Position numbers and translations under genes: made by a program. Under the pieces are notes generated by a model. It saw only the letters and a list, made by a program, of their open reading frames with translations, made no database searches and was not told the DNA's origin. A stretch of DNA of 64,000 nucleotides from JAIVGZ01 sp964552205 (GTDB taxonomy: Bacteria; Pseudomonadota; Gammaproteobacteria; Natronospirales; JAIVGZ01), in NCBI GenBank assembly GCA_964552205.1, contig CAZKFT010000003.1, forward strand, positions 1-64,000. Reading direction: 5' to 3'. Of this stretch, positions 57,742-64,000 are shown one piece after another. Position 1 is the first letter of the stretch, and each line of letters starts with the position of its first letter.

Positions 57742-59062
57742 TGTGCTTGCACAGATTCTGGCGGTGAAACGCGCGGAGTTGGCGCAGCCCCCGAGCACAC
57801 TGCCGCAGCGTCGCCGCCCGGTGCGCAGTCTGGCCGAGTCACTCGCCCGTCCGGGTGCGCGTTTCATCATGGAGTGCAAACGCGCGTCGCCTTCCGCAGG
57901 AGTGCTACGCGAACTTGAGTCCTTGCACCCTATCGTTGCGGCCTATGAGGGTATTGCCGATGCCATTTCCGTATTGACCGACCGCACGTTCTTCGGCGGT
58001 TCACTGGACGATCTGGCCTTCGTAGCCGAAAACGCCTCGGTGCCAATTCTGCGTAAGGACTTCATTCTGGAACCCCGACAGGTCGCCGAATCCTACGCGT
58101 ACGGTGCCGACGCTGTATTGCTCATGTTGTCCGCGTTGGATGACGAGACCTGGACCCAGTGCGCCAGAACCGCGGACCAGCTGGGTGTCGAGATACTCAC
58201 CGAAGTGCATGACGAAGCAGAGCTTGCACGCGCGATCACCTTGGGCGCGAGGATGATTGGCATCAACAACCGATCCTTCGCCGACCTTTCGGTGGACCTC
58301 GGGACCACGCGCCGGCTTGCACCGCAGGTTCCGGATGACCACCTGACGGTCTGCGAGTCCGGCATCCACAGCCACGCGGATGTGCGGTCGCTCGCCAGCA
58401 TGGTGGATGCCTTTCTGGTGGGTAGCACGCTGATGCGCGCCCCCCGCATCGATCTTGCCTCGCGCCAGCTTGTGTTCGGGGAGGTCAAAGTCTGCGGACT
58501 CACCCGAGAACAAGATGTCATCGCCGCGTGGCAGACAGGCGCCAGTTTTGGCGGAATGGTTTTCGCGGAAACATCGTCGCGCAAGGTGACCATGGCCCGC
58601 GCCCGCGACCTGGTTCAGGTCACACCGATGCCAATGGTCGGTGTGTTCGTGGACGAAGCGCCCGCAACCATCGCGGAGACTGCGCACGAACTAGGGCTCG
58701 CGGCCGTGCAACTGCACGGCGCTGAGGATGATGATCACATCGCGAAAACGCGGGCAGCGCTACCCGATGGCTGCGCCCTGTGGAAGGCGGTGCGTACGGG
58801 TGATGCGCTCCCGTCCGGTGTGGACCGCATCCTGTTCGACGCGCCTACCGCGGGCGGTGGTCAGGCATTCGACTGGTCTGCACTCCCGCGCGATCTGCAC
58901 GACTTCGGTCTGGCCGGAGGGCTGCATGCCGGCAACGCTGCAGCGGCACGCGACACCGGCGCGTCCCTGCTTGATGTTAGCAGTGGCGTGGAATCTGCAC
59001 CCGGGGTGAAGTGCGCGGAACGAATGGGGGGATTCTTCCAGGCCCTGCGAGCGAGAAGATGA
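57731..59062 (+). CDS. trpCF: Bifunctional indole-3-glycerol phosphate synthase / phosphoribosylanthranilate isomerase
   Basis: 443 residues with both activities in one chain, as in E. coli TrpC(F). TrpC domain about 1-250: FIMECKRASPSAGVL, ISVLTDRTFFGGSLDDL, ILRKDFILEPRQVAES, GINNRSFADLSVDL, and VCESGIHSHADV. TrpF domain about 250-443: VKVCGLTREQDVIAAW, GVFVDEAP, AVQLHGAEDDD, LFDAPTAGGGQAFDW, LAGGLHAGNA, and DVSSGVESAPGVKCAERM. Start ATG 57731 overlaps the trpD end. Fusion of TrpC and TrpF is typical of enteric-lineage bacteria; its presence here is notable. Confidence 0.95.
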   Translation: MRSNVLAQILAVKRAELAQPPSTLPQRRRPVRSLAESLARPGARFIMECKRASPSAGVLRELESLHPIVAAYEGIADAISVLTDRTFFGGSLDDLAFVAENASVPILRKDFILEPRQVAESYAYGADAVLLMLSALDDETWTQCARTADQLGVEILTEVHDEAELARAITLGARMIGINNRSFADLSVDLGTTRRLAPQVPDDHLTVCESGIHSHADVRSLASMVDAFLVGSTLMRAPRIDLASRQLVFGEVKVCGLTREQDVIAAWQTGASFGGMVFAETSSRKVTMARARDLVQVTPMPMVGVFVDEAPATIAETAHELGLAAVQLHGAEDDDHIAKTRAALPDGCALWKAVRTGDALPSGVDRILFDAPTAGGGQAFDWSALPRDLHDFGLAGGLHAGNAAAARDTGASLLDVSSGVESAPGVKCAERMGGFFQALRARR

Positions 59063-60225
59063 TGAATGACCGTTTCGGCCCCTACGGGGGTATGTATGTA
59101 CCTGAAATACTGGTTCCCGCGCTGGAGCGATTGGAGCAAGCCTTCCTTGAGGCCCAGGAAGACCCATCGTTCCGCGCCGAGCTGCACCGTCTGCTCACCG
59201 AGTACGCGGGTCGTCCTACACCACTCACGGAGTGCACTCGTTTCTGTGCAGACACACCGGCACGCATCTTCCTCAAACGCGAGGACCTGTTGCACGGTGG
59301 CGCGCACAAGACTAACCAGGTCCTGGCCCAGGCACTGCTGGCCAAGCGCATGGGCAAGCCGCGTGTCATCGCTGAGACCGGGGCTGGACAACACGGTGTC
59401 GCGACGGCATTGGCGTGTGCACTCCTCGACCTTGAATGTCGCATCTACATGGGCGCCAAGGATTGCGAGCGCCAGCAAGCCAATGTGTTCCGCATGGAAT
59501 TGCTGGGTGCCGAAGTGGTGCCGGTCACCGCAGGCGCGGGAACCCTGAAGGACGCCGTCAACGAAGCACTGCGTGACTGGGCCGCGAGCTACGAGACCAC
59601 CCACTACCTGCTCGGAACCGCTGCCGGTCCACATCCGTTTCCGACCATGGTGCGTGAGTTCCAACGCGTGATTGGCCAGGAGGCCCGTGCGCAGATCATT
59701 GAACGCACCGGTCGACTTCCGGACATGGTCATCGCCTGTGTCGGCGGCGGCTCCAATGCCATCGGCATGTTCGCGGATTTCCTGGAAGACGAAGGCGTCG
59801 AGTTGGTAGGTGTTGAGGCAGCCGGACACGGCTTGGACTCCGGCAAGACCGGCGCGACACTGGCCGTAGGTCGGCCTGGCATCCTGCACGGCGCGTTCAC
59901 GCTATTGATGCAGGATGACCACGGCCAGGTCACAGAGTCGCATAGCATCTCCGCGGGGCTCGACTACCCGGCAGTCGGACCGGAACACGCCTGGCTGCAG
60001 CATTCCGGCCGTGCGCGTTATGTCGGCATCACCGACGCCGAGGCACTCGATGCGTTCAATCGGCTATGCCGCACGGAAGGCATCATTCCCGCACTCGAGT
60101 CCGCACATGCCCTCGCCTATGCACGAAAGCTTGCGCTGGAAACAACAGAGGAACTGACCATCGTCGTGAACCTGTCCGGACGTGGCGACAAGGATCTGGT
60201 GACCGTGCGGGAGGCATTGGCATGA
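59059..60225 (+). CDS. trpB: Tryptophan synthase beta chain
   Basis: 388 residues, PLP enzyme condensing indole and serine. Seen: NDRFGPYGGMYVPEIL (family start; usually GGxxVPE), LKREDLLHGGAHKTNQVLAQ (PLP Lys in HKTN), ETGAGQHGVATALAC, VACVGGGSNAIGMF-like VIACVGGGSNAIGMFADF, and SISAGLDYPAVGPEH with VNLSGRGDKDL. Start overlaps the trpCF stop (ATGATG). Last-but-one gene of the operon. Confidence 0.97.
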   Translation: MMNDRFGPYGGMYVPEILVPALERLEQAFLEAQEDPSFRAELHRLLTEYAGRPTPLTECTRFCADTPARIFLKREDLLHGGAHKTNQVLAQALLAKRMGKPRVIAETGAGQHGVATALACALLDLECRIYMGAKDCERQQANVFRMELLGAEVVPVTAGAGTLKDAVNEALRDWAASYETTHYLLGTAAGPHPFPTMVREFQRVIGQEARAQIIERTGRLPDMVIACVGGGSNAIGMFADFLEDEGVELVGVEAAGHGLDSGKTGATLAVGRPGILHGAFTLLMQDDHGQVTESHSISAGLDYPAVGPEHAWLQHSGRARYVGITDAEALDAFNRLCRTEGIIPALESAHALAYARKLALETTEELTIVVNLSGRGDKDLVTVREALA

Positions 60226-61019
60226 CCAGCCGCTACGAGAAAGTGTTCAATGAACGGCCGTGCGCGCTCATCCCCTTTCTGATGATCGGCGACCCGGACG
60301 CGGAATCGTTTCTGAACCATGTGGCGGCGGTGGTGGACGCCGGGGCGGACGCACTCGAACTCGGTTTCCCCTTCAGCGACCCCGTTGCGGACGGCCCTAC
60401 AGTGGTCGCGGCCGCAAATCGTGCGCTGGCCAGCGGAACCACTCCCGATCGATGTTTCGAACTGCTGCACTCGATTCGCCAACGCTACCCGGAACTCCCC
60501 ATTGGCTTGTTGGTGTACGCCAATCTGGTGGTGGCTCGTGGGCTGGATGCGTTTTATGCGGACGCCGCTGTAGCGGGCGTGGATTCCGTGCTGGTCCCGG
60601 ACGCGCCCATTCGCGAGGTGCAACCGTTCATCCACTGCGCTCGGGAAAACGGAATTGACCAGGTGCTCATCCTTCCTCCGGGCGCAAGCGCTGCGACTCT
60701 AAAGGCAGTGGCGGAGCATGGCAGTGCTTACACCTATGTTCTGGGACGCAAGGGCGTGACCGGCACACACCAGGATGCCAATGCCCCACTGTCATCATCG
60801 ATTGTGGGACTGAAGAAAGCGGGTGCACCGCCGGCGGTGGTGGGTTTTGGGGTGTCCAATGCGGCAACGGTACGCTCGGCACGATTGGCAGGTGCCGCCG
60901 GGGTCATCGTGGGTTCCGCGCTGATCGACCTGGTTGCGTCCGGTGAAGACGCCCGCGGCTTTCTGACGGAACTAGCGGTTGCGGCCCGCGAAGAAACTGA
61001 GACCGTCTCCCCCGCGTAA
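60222..61019 (+). CDS. trpA: Tryptophan synthase alpha chain
   Basis: 265 residues. Releases indole from indole-3-glycerol phosphate; ELGFPFSDPVADGPTV contains the catalytic Glu, VLVPDAPIREV the catalytic Asp, and YVLGRKGVTGTHQDA and VGFGVSNAATV the phosphate site. Start overlaps the trpB stop (ATGA). The last 48 bp overlap the convergent Omp85-type gene, so no terminator is seen after trpA. Confidence 0.96.
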   Translation: MTSRYEKVFNERPCALIPFLMIGDPDAESFLNHVAAVVDAGADALELGFPFSDPVADGPTVVAAANRALASGTTPDRCFELLHSIRQRYPELPIGLLVYANLVVARGLDAFYADAAVAGVDSVLVPDAPIREVQPFIHCARENGIDQVLILPPGASAATLKAVAEHGSAYTYVLGRKGVTGTHQDANAPLSSSIVGLKKAGAPPAVVGFGVSNAATVRSARLAGAAGVIVGSALIDLVASGEDARGFLTELAVAAREETETVSPA

Positions 61020-62222
61020 GGGATAGGCGACACCGGCTTCGATTTCGACGCCGATGAACCACGGCAAGCGGACTCGCACACCGACACCGAGGCTGGCATA
61101 CGCGCCACCACTACGAGCGTTGTTGACGCTACCGCCAGTCACGCCCGCCTCCGCGATGGCGAGGAAGCGCAGCCAGTTGTAAGCGATGGGGCGCAGGTAC
61201 TCCACGGCGACATATCCGTAGCGGTTGCCTTCTATCCAGTCGAGGTCGTAGCCACGCAATCTACTCGAACCGCCAAGACCATAGGTGTTGCGCCAGTCAC
61301 TCCCGCCCGTTGCTGCGCCACCGGCGATGGTGATGTTGAGGCTGCGATGCGGCCCGCCATCCAGGCCGATGTACGCACGGTGTGCGAGATCAACTTGCGT
61401 GAAGGAGTAATCAGACAGCCAGCCATCTCGTGCCGTTGAAAGACGCGTGGAGAATACGCGCCCGGTTTCGCTGTAGAGGTGGAATCGCAGGTCCGAGTAA
61501 TACGCGGTAAGCACCAGCGAGGTTGCCTGCCCGAGTTCCACCGGCGCCAACGCGCCCGCGGTCCGCTGTTGCTGCCATGCGAACCCCGCCCCCAAGTCCC
61601 AACCAGACCGTGGCCGACCGTAACGCATGTCGCGCCACATACGGACCTCGAACGCATCAAGCTTCTCGTCGAACACGCCCATAGGGCCGAGTGCATCGCG
61701 CGTGATGTGCTCTGCAGCCATCTCGATACCGTAGTGATCGCGCCAGAAGTATGGTGCCGAATAGCTAAACCGCGCTTGGGTCTGCTCTTCCGCGATACGG
61801 TCACCCGGCTTGCCGGTTTCCCAATGCGCGCTCAGCGAATGATTGCGGCCACCGACATTGTCCCAACGCAACTGCGCGCCGTAACTACTGCCCCCATCGG
61901 AACTGCCGTCCAGGCGTGGTACCGGCAGGAAGTAGCGCTTCTCACGAACCCTGACGACAACCACGGTGCCCTCCGGGGTGTAGTCATAGCGTGCTTCCAC
62001 CTCACGGAACAGCCCGAGATCGAGGATGGCCTGATGACCGTTGGTGAGCTTGACCGGATCGGCGAGGTCACCGATGCGGATATTCAATTCCCGCAACAGA
62101 ACCTCTTCGCGTGTGACATGGTTTCCTTCGAACCGGATATCCGAGATGACCGGGACGCCAGCCGCCCCTGCCAGCGGCGACATCACCAGCGCCAACACTA
62201 CCAGACCATAGCTCCTTGCCAT
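60972..62222 (-). CDS. Short Omp85/BamA-superfamily outer-membrane protein
   Basis: 416 residues. Signal peptide (YGLVVLALVMSPLAGAAG). One POTRA-like repeat follows (VPVISDIRFEGNHVTREEVLLREL, up to about residue 95), then a beta-barrel with GLGGSSRLRGYD, the conserved R-G-[FY] motif of the Omp85 family, and IAEAGVTGGSVNN. BamA (about 800) and TamA (about 580) are longer and have 5 and 3 POTRA, so this is neither; it resembles short 'surface antigen D15' proteins of unknown role. CATACT lies 6 nt before ATG 62222 (leaderless candidate); a longer frame to 62273 crosses the hppA terminator. Confidence 0.85.
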   Translation of the reverse strand: MARSYGLVVLALVMSPLAGAAGVPVISDIRFEGNHVTREEVLLRELNIRIGDLADPVKLTNGHQAILDLGLFREVEARYDYTPEGTVVVVRVREKRYFLPVPRLDGSSDGGSSYGAQLRWDNVGGRNHSLSAHWETGKPGDRIAEEQTQARFSYSAPYFWRDHYGIEMAAEHITRDALGPMGVFDEKLDAFEVRMWRDMRYGRPRSGWDLGAGFAWQQQRTAGALAPVELGQATSLVLTAYYSDLRFHLYSETGRVFSTRLSTARDGWLSDYSFTQVDLAHRAYIGLDGGPHRSLNITIAGGAATGGSDWRNTYGLGGSSRLRGYDLDWIEGNRYGYVAVEYLRPIAYNWLRFLAIAEAGVTGGSVNNARSGGAYASLGVGVRVRLPWFIGVEIEAGVAYPLRGGDGLSFFAGRNR

Positions 62223-62239
62223 GTGGACAGTATGCCAAG

Positions 62240-62266
62240 AAAAAAGGGGCCCGAAGGCCCCTTTTT
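62240..62266 (-). terminator. Rho-independent terminator of hppA
   Basis: On the minus strand AAAAAGGGGCC-TTCG-GGCCCCTTTTT. It is symmetrical (A-run and T-run), so it could also work rightward, but only hppA ends here, 18 bp upstream. It separates hppA from the Omp85-type gene. Confidence 0.9.
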
Positions 62267-62284
62267 CCAACATTCAACTTCTGA

Positions 62285-64000
62285 TCAGTAAGCCAGCAGC
62301 GGTGCAATCACCAAGCTGACAATGGCCATGACATTGATAAGAATGTTCATGGTCGGACCGGAGGTGTCCTTCAGCGGGTCGCCGACGGTGTCGCCGACCA
62401 CATTGGCCTTGTGAGTATCGGAACCCTTGCCGCCGAAGTTGCCCTTTTCGACATGCTTCTTGGCGTTGTCCCAGGCGCCGCCTGCGTTGGCCATGGTGAG
62501 CGCCAAGAGCACGCAACCCAGCAGCGCGCCACCGAGCATGCCACCAAGTGCTTCCGCACCGAGTGTGAAGCCGATGACCACCGGACCCAACACCGCGAGC
62601 GCCGCGGGAAGAATCATCTTCCACAGGGCTGCCTTGGTCGCGATATCCACGCAACGGACGGTGTCTGGCTTGCCGGTGCCCTCGAGCAGGCCCGGAATTT
62701 CACGGAACTGACGACGGATTTCCTTGATCATCTCGAAGGCCGCATCGCCCACCGCGGTCATGGTGATGGAGGCCACCAGGAACGGGAAGATGCCGCCAAT
62801 CAGCATACCAACCAGCACGTTCGGATCATTGATCTGGAGCTGGAAGTCAGGGATGCGATGCGAGACTTCGGAAATGTACGCGGTGATGATGGTCAGCGCT
62901 GCCAGTGCCGCAGCACCAATGGCGAAGCCCTTACCGATGGCAGCCGTGGTGTTGCCGAGTTCGTCTAGGGAGTCGGTGATCGCGCGCGTTTCTTTCCCGA
63001 GACCCGACATTTCCGCGATACCGCCTGCGTTGTCCGCGACCGGGCCGTACGCATCAATCGCCATGGTCATGCCGACGGTTGCCAGCATGCCCACCGCCGC
63101 GATTCCCACGCCGTAGAGGCCCGCCAGTTCCGACGCCACATAGATGATCGAGGCGATGGTCAGCATCGGGATCACCACCGACTGCATACCCGTCGCCAAG
63201 CCGGCGATGATGACAGTCGCAGGACCGGTCTCACCGGAAGCGGCAATCTTCTTCACCGGGCCACCCGAAGTGTAGTACTCGGTGCTCAGGCCGATGATGA
63301 TGCCGCCGACCGCACCGGCGATGACCGCGAACCAGACATTGCTGCCCAGGCCCATCGCAGCGATGGCGAACCAAGCTGCCCCGATGAACAACACGGTAGC
63401 AGTGAAGGTACCGATACGCAGGGCAACCGCTGGCTCCTTGCCGGACACAACCTTGACGACCGCAATGGCGATAATCGAGCAGACCAGGCCAACCGACGAC
63501 AGCAACAATGGCATCGCCATCAATGCGGCGCGAACCTCATCGGTCACCAAGATGGCGCCGATAAAGGCCTCAGCCGCGAGACCCATGGTCGATGCGATTG
63601 CAATCGTTGCAATCATGGCACCGCAATACGACTCGAAAATGTCCGAGCCCATGCCGGCCACGTCACCGACGTTGTCACCAACGTTGTCGGCGATAACACC
63701 CGGGTTGCGCGGATCGTCTTCCGGGATGCCAGCTTCAATCTTGCCAACCAAGTCCGCACCGACGTCAGCAGACTTGGTGAAGATGCCGCCGCCGACACGC
63801 GAGAACAGCGCGACGACCGAGGCGCCTACGCCGAAGCCATGGATTTTCTCCGCGGTGTCCGGGTCAGTGCCGAAGAAGTAGTAGAGAAGCCCAAGACCAA
63901 GCAGGCCCATGGATGCCAGCGCCAAGCCCATGACCGATCCACCGAAGAAGGCAACAGTCAGTGCCTCCGGTGCGCCCTTGGTGTTAGCGGCCAAGGTGGT
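62285..64000 (-). CDS. hppA: Membrane-bound ion-pumping pyrophosphatase, 5' end missing
   Basis: 572 codons visible; the frame continues past the window edge, so about 100 N-terminal residues are missing. Multi-pass integral enzyme that couples PPi hydrolysis to H+ or Na+ pumping. Seen: GGGIFTKSADVGADLVGKIEAG with the PPi-binding EDDPRNPGVIADNVGDNVGD, SDIFESYCGAMI, DAYGPVADNAGGIAEM, ELGNTTAAIGKGFAIGAAAL, and the C-terminal DNAKKHVEK with GDTVGDPLKDTSGP. The Ala in GNTTAA (not GNTTKA) marks the K+-dependent type; H+ versus Na+ cannot be told from this part. It complements the PPi-dependent phosphofructokinase at 49.9 kb. Confidence 0.95.
   Translation of the reverse strand, partial: TTLAANTKGAPEALTVAFFGGSVMGLALASMGLLGLGLLYYFFGTDPDTAEKIHGFGVGASVVALFSRVGGGIFTKSADVGADLVGKIEAGIPEDDPRNPGVIADNVGDNVGDVAGMGSDIFESYCGAMIATIAIASTMGLAAEAFIGAILVTDEVRAALMAMPLLLSSVGLVCSIIAIAVVKVVSGKEPAVALRIGTFTATVLFIGAAWFAIAAMGLGSNVWFAVIAGAVGGIIIGLSTEYYTSGGPVKKIAASGETGPATVIIAGLATGMQSVVIPMLTIASIIYVASELAGLYGVGIAAVGMLATVGMTMAIDAYGPVADNAGGIAEMSGLGKETRAITDSLDELGNTTAAIGKGFAIGAAALAALTIITAYISEVSHRIPDFQLQINDPNVLVGMLIGGIFPFLVASITMTAVGDAAFEMIKEIRRQFREIPGLLEGTGKPDTVRCVDIATKAALWKMILPAALAVLGPVVIGFTLGAEALGGMLGGALLGCVLLALTMANAGGAWDNAKKHVEKGNFGGKGSDTHKANVVGDTVGDPLKDTSGPTMNILINVMAIVSLVIAPLLAY

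Noticed and set aside
1..64000. tRNA, rRNA, CRISPR or prophage regions
   Set aside because: None seen when reading the intergenic regions on both strands; no tRNA cloverleaf or attachment-site duplication recognised.

Overview
The window is gene-dense chromosomal DNA (high GC, about 60% by eye) from a gammaproteobacterium. The gene content fits a relative of the Lysobacterales/Xanthomonadales: REP repeats plus a REP-associated transposase, an SAH riboswitch before ahcY, a pyrophosphate-type phosphofructokinase next to adenylate kinase, and a Calvin-type aldolase in a tkt-gap-pgk-pyk-fba cluster. I infer the order from content only. A run of 10 Ns inside ahcY (28702-28711) marks a scaffolding gap, so this is a draft or metagenome assembly. 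No rRNA, tRNA, CRISPR array, prophage or integrated element was seen.

Layout. 1-1.7 kb: end of purC and the stress kinase gene srkA. 1.7-13.3 kb: two adjacent peptide-bond-forming/degrading systems. The first is a GNAT-C39 peptidase fusion with an RLAN/RimK-type ATP-grasp ligase. The second is the Anbu set: circularly permuted ATP-grasp, alpha-E protein, Mx-type metallopeptidase, Anbu proteasome homologue, isoaspartyl peptidase and patatin. 13.3-15.8 kb: a decayed signalling pair, a histidine kinase without its H-box and a 50-residue REC-EAL remnant. 15.9-20 kb: a periplasmic peroxiredoxin and a penicillin acylase fused to a BNR propeller. 20-27 kb: the glycolysis/pentose cluster fba-pyk-pgk-gap-tkt. 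27-30.8 kb: RAYT transposase, SAH riboswitch, ahcY, metF, REP pair, a GNAT enzyme. 30.9-35.2 kb: catalase with an OxyR-like box, and a TonB-dependent receptor. 35.4-43.7 kb: a LytTR regulator with an altered receiver, O-methyltransferase, phosphodiesterase, a GlyGly-CTERM-like surface protein, TraB/GumN protein, rubredoxin (too short for most gene callers), thiD, thiE, a DUF418 protein. 43.7-49.8 kb: hemL, a Lon-N protein, ubiX, mpl, rnd, and adk with a histone-H1-like tail. 49.9-53.4 kb: PPi-type phosphofructokinase, an M49-like metallopeptidase, a small membrane protein. 53.4-61 kb: an attenuated whole-pathway trp operon (trpL-DAHP synthase-trpE-G-D-CF-B-A). 61-64 kb: a short Omp85-type protein and the 3' part of the membrane pyrophosphatase gene hppA.

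Working together. PPi-dependent phosphofructokinase, the glycolytic cluster and the ion-pumping pyrophosphatase suggest PPi-linked central metabolism. ahcY and metF form a methyl-cycle unit controlled by SAH. The trp operon carries its own first-step shikimate enzyme and a textbook leader peptide with four consecutive Trp codons.

Main unusual signals. (1) Four divergent gene pairs are separated by only 16-22 bp and carry shared -10 elements placed to give leaderless mRNAs in both directions; many other genes have a -10 hexamer 6-9 nt before the start codon. (2) Two intergenic repeats share a core, have different but self-complementary outer arms, and show a compensatory change in the inner hairpin. 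(3) In-frame lesions and fusions cluster at 13.3-20 kb. (4) The adk tail. (5) A receiver domain with Asp changed to Glu, and a transposase with HUH changed to HUR.
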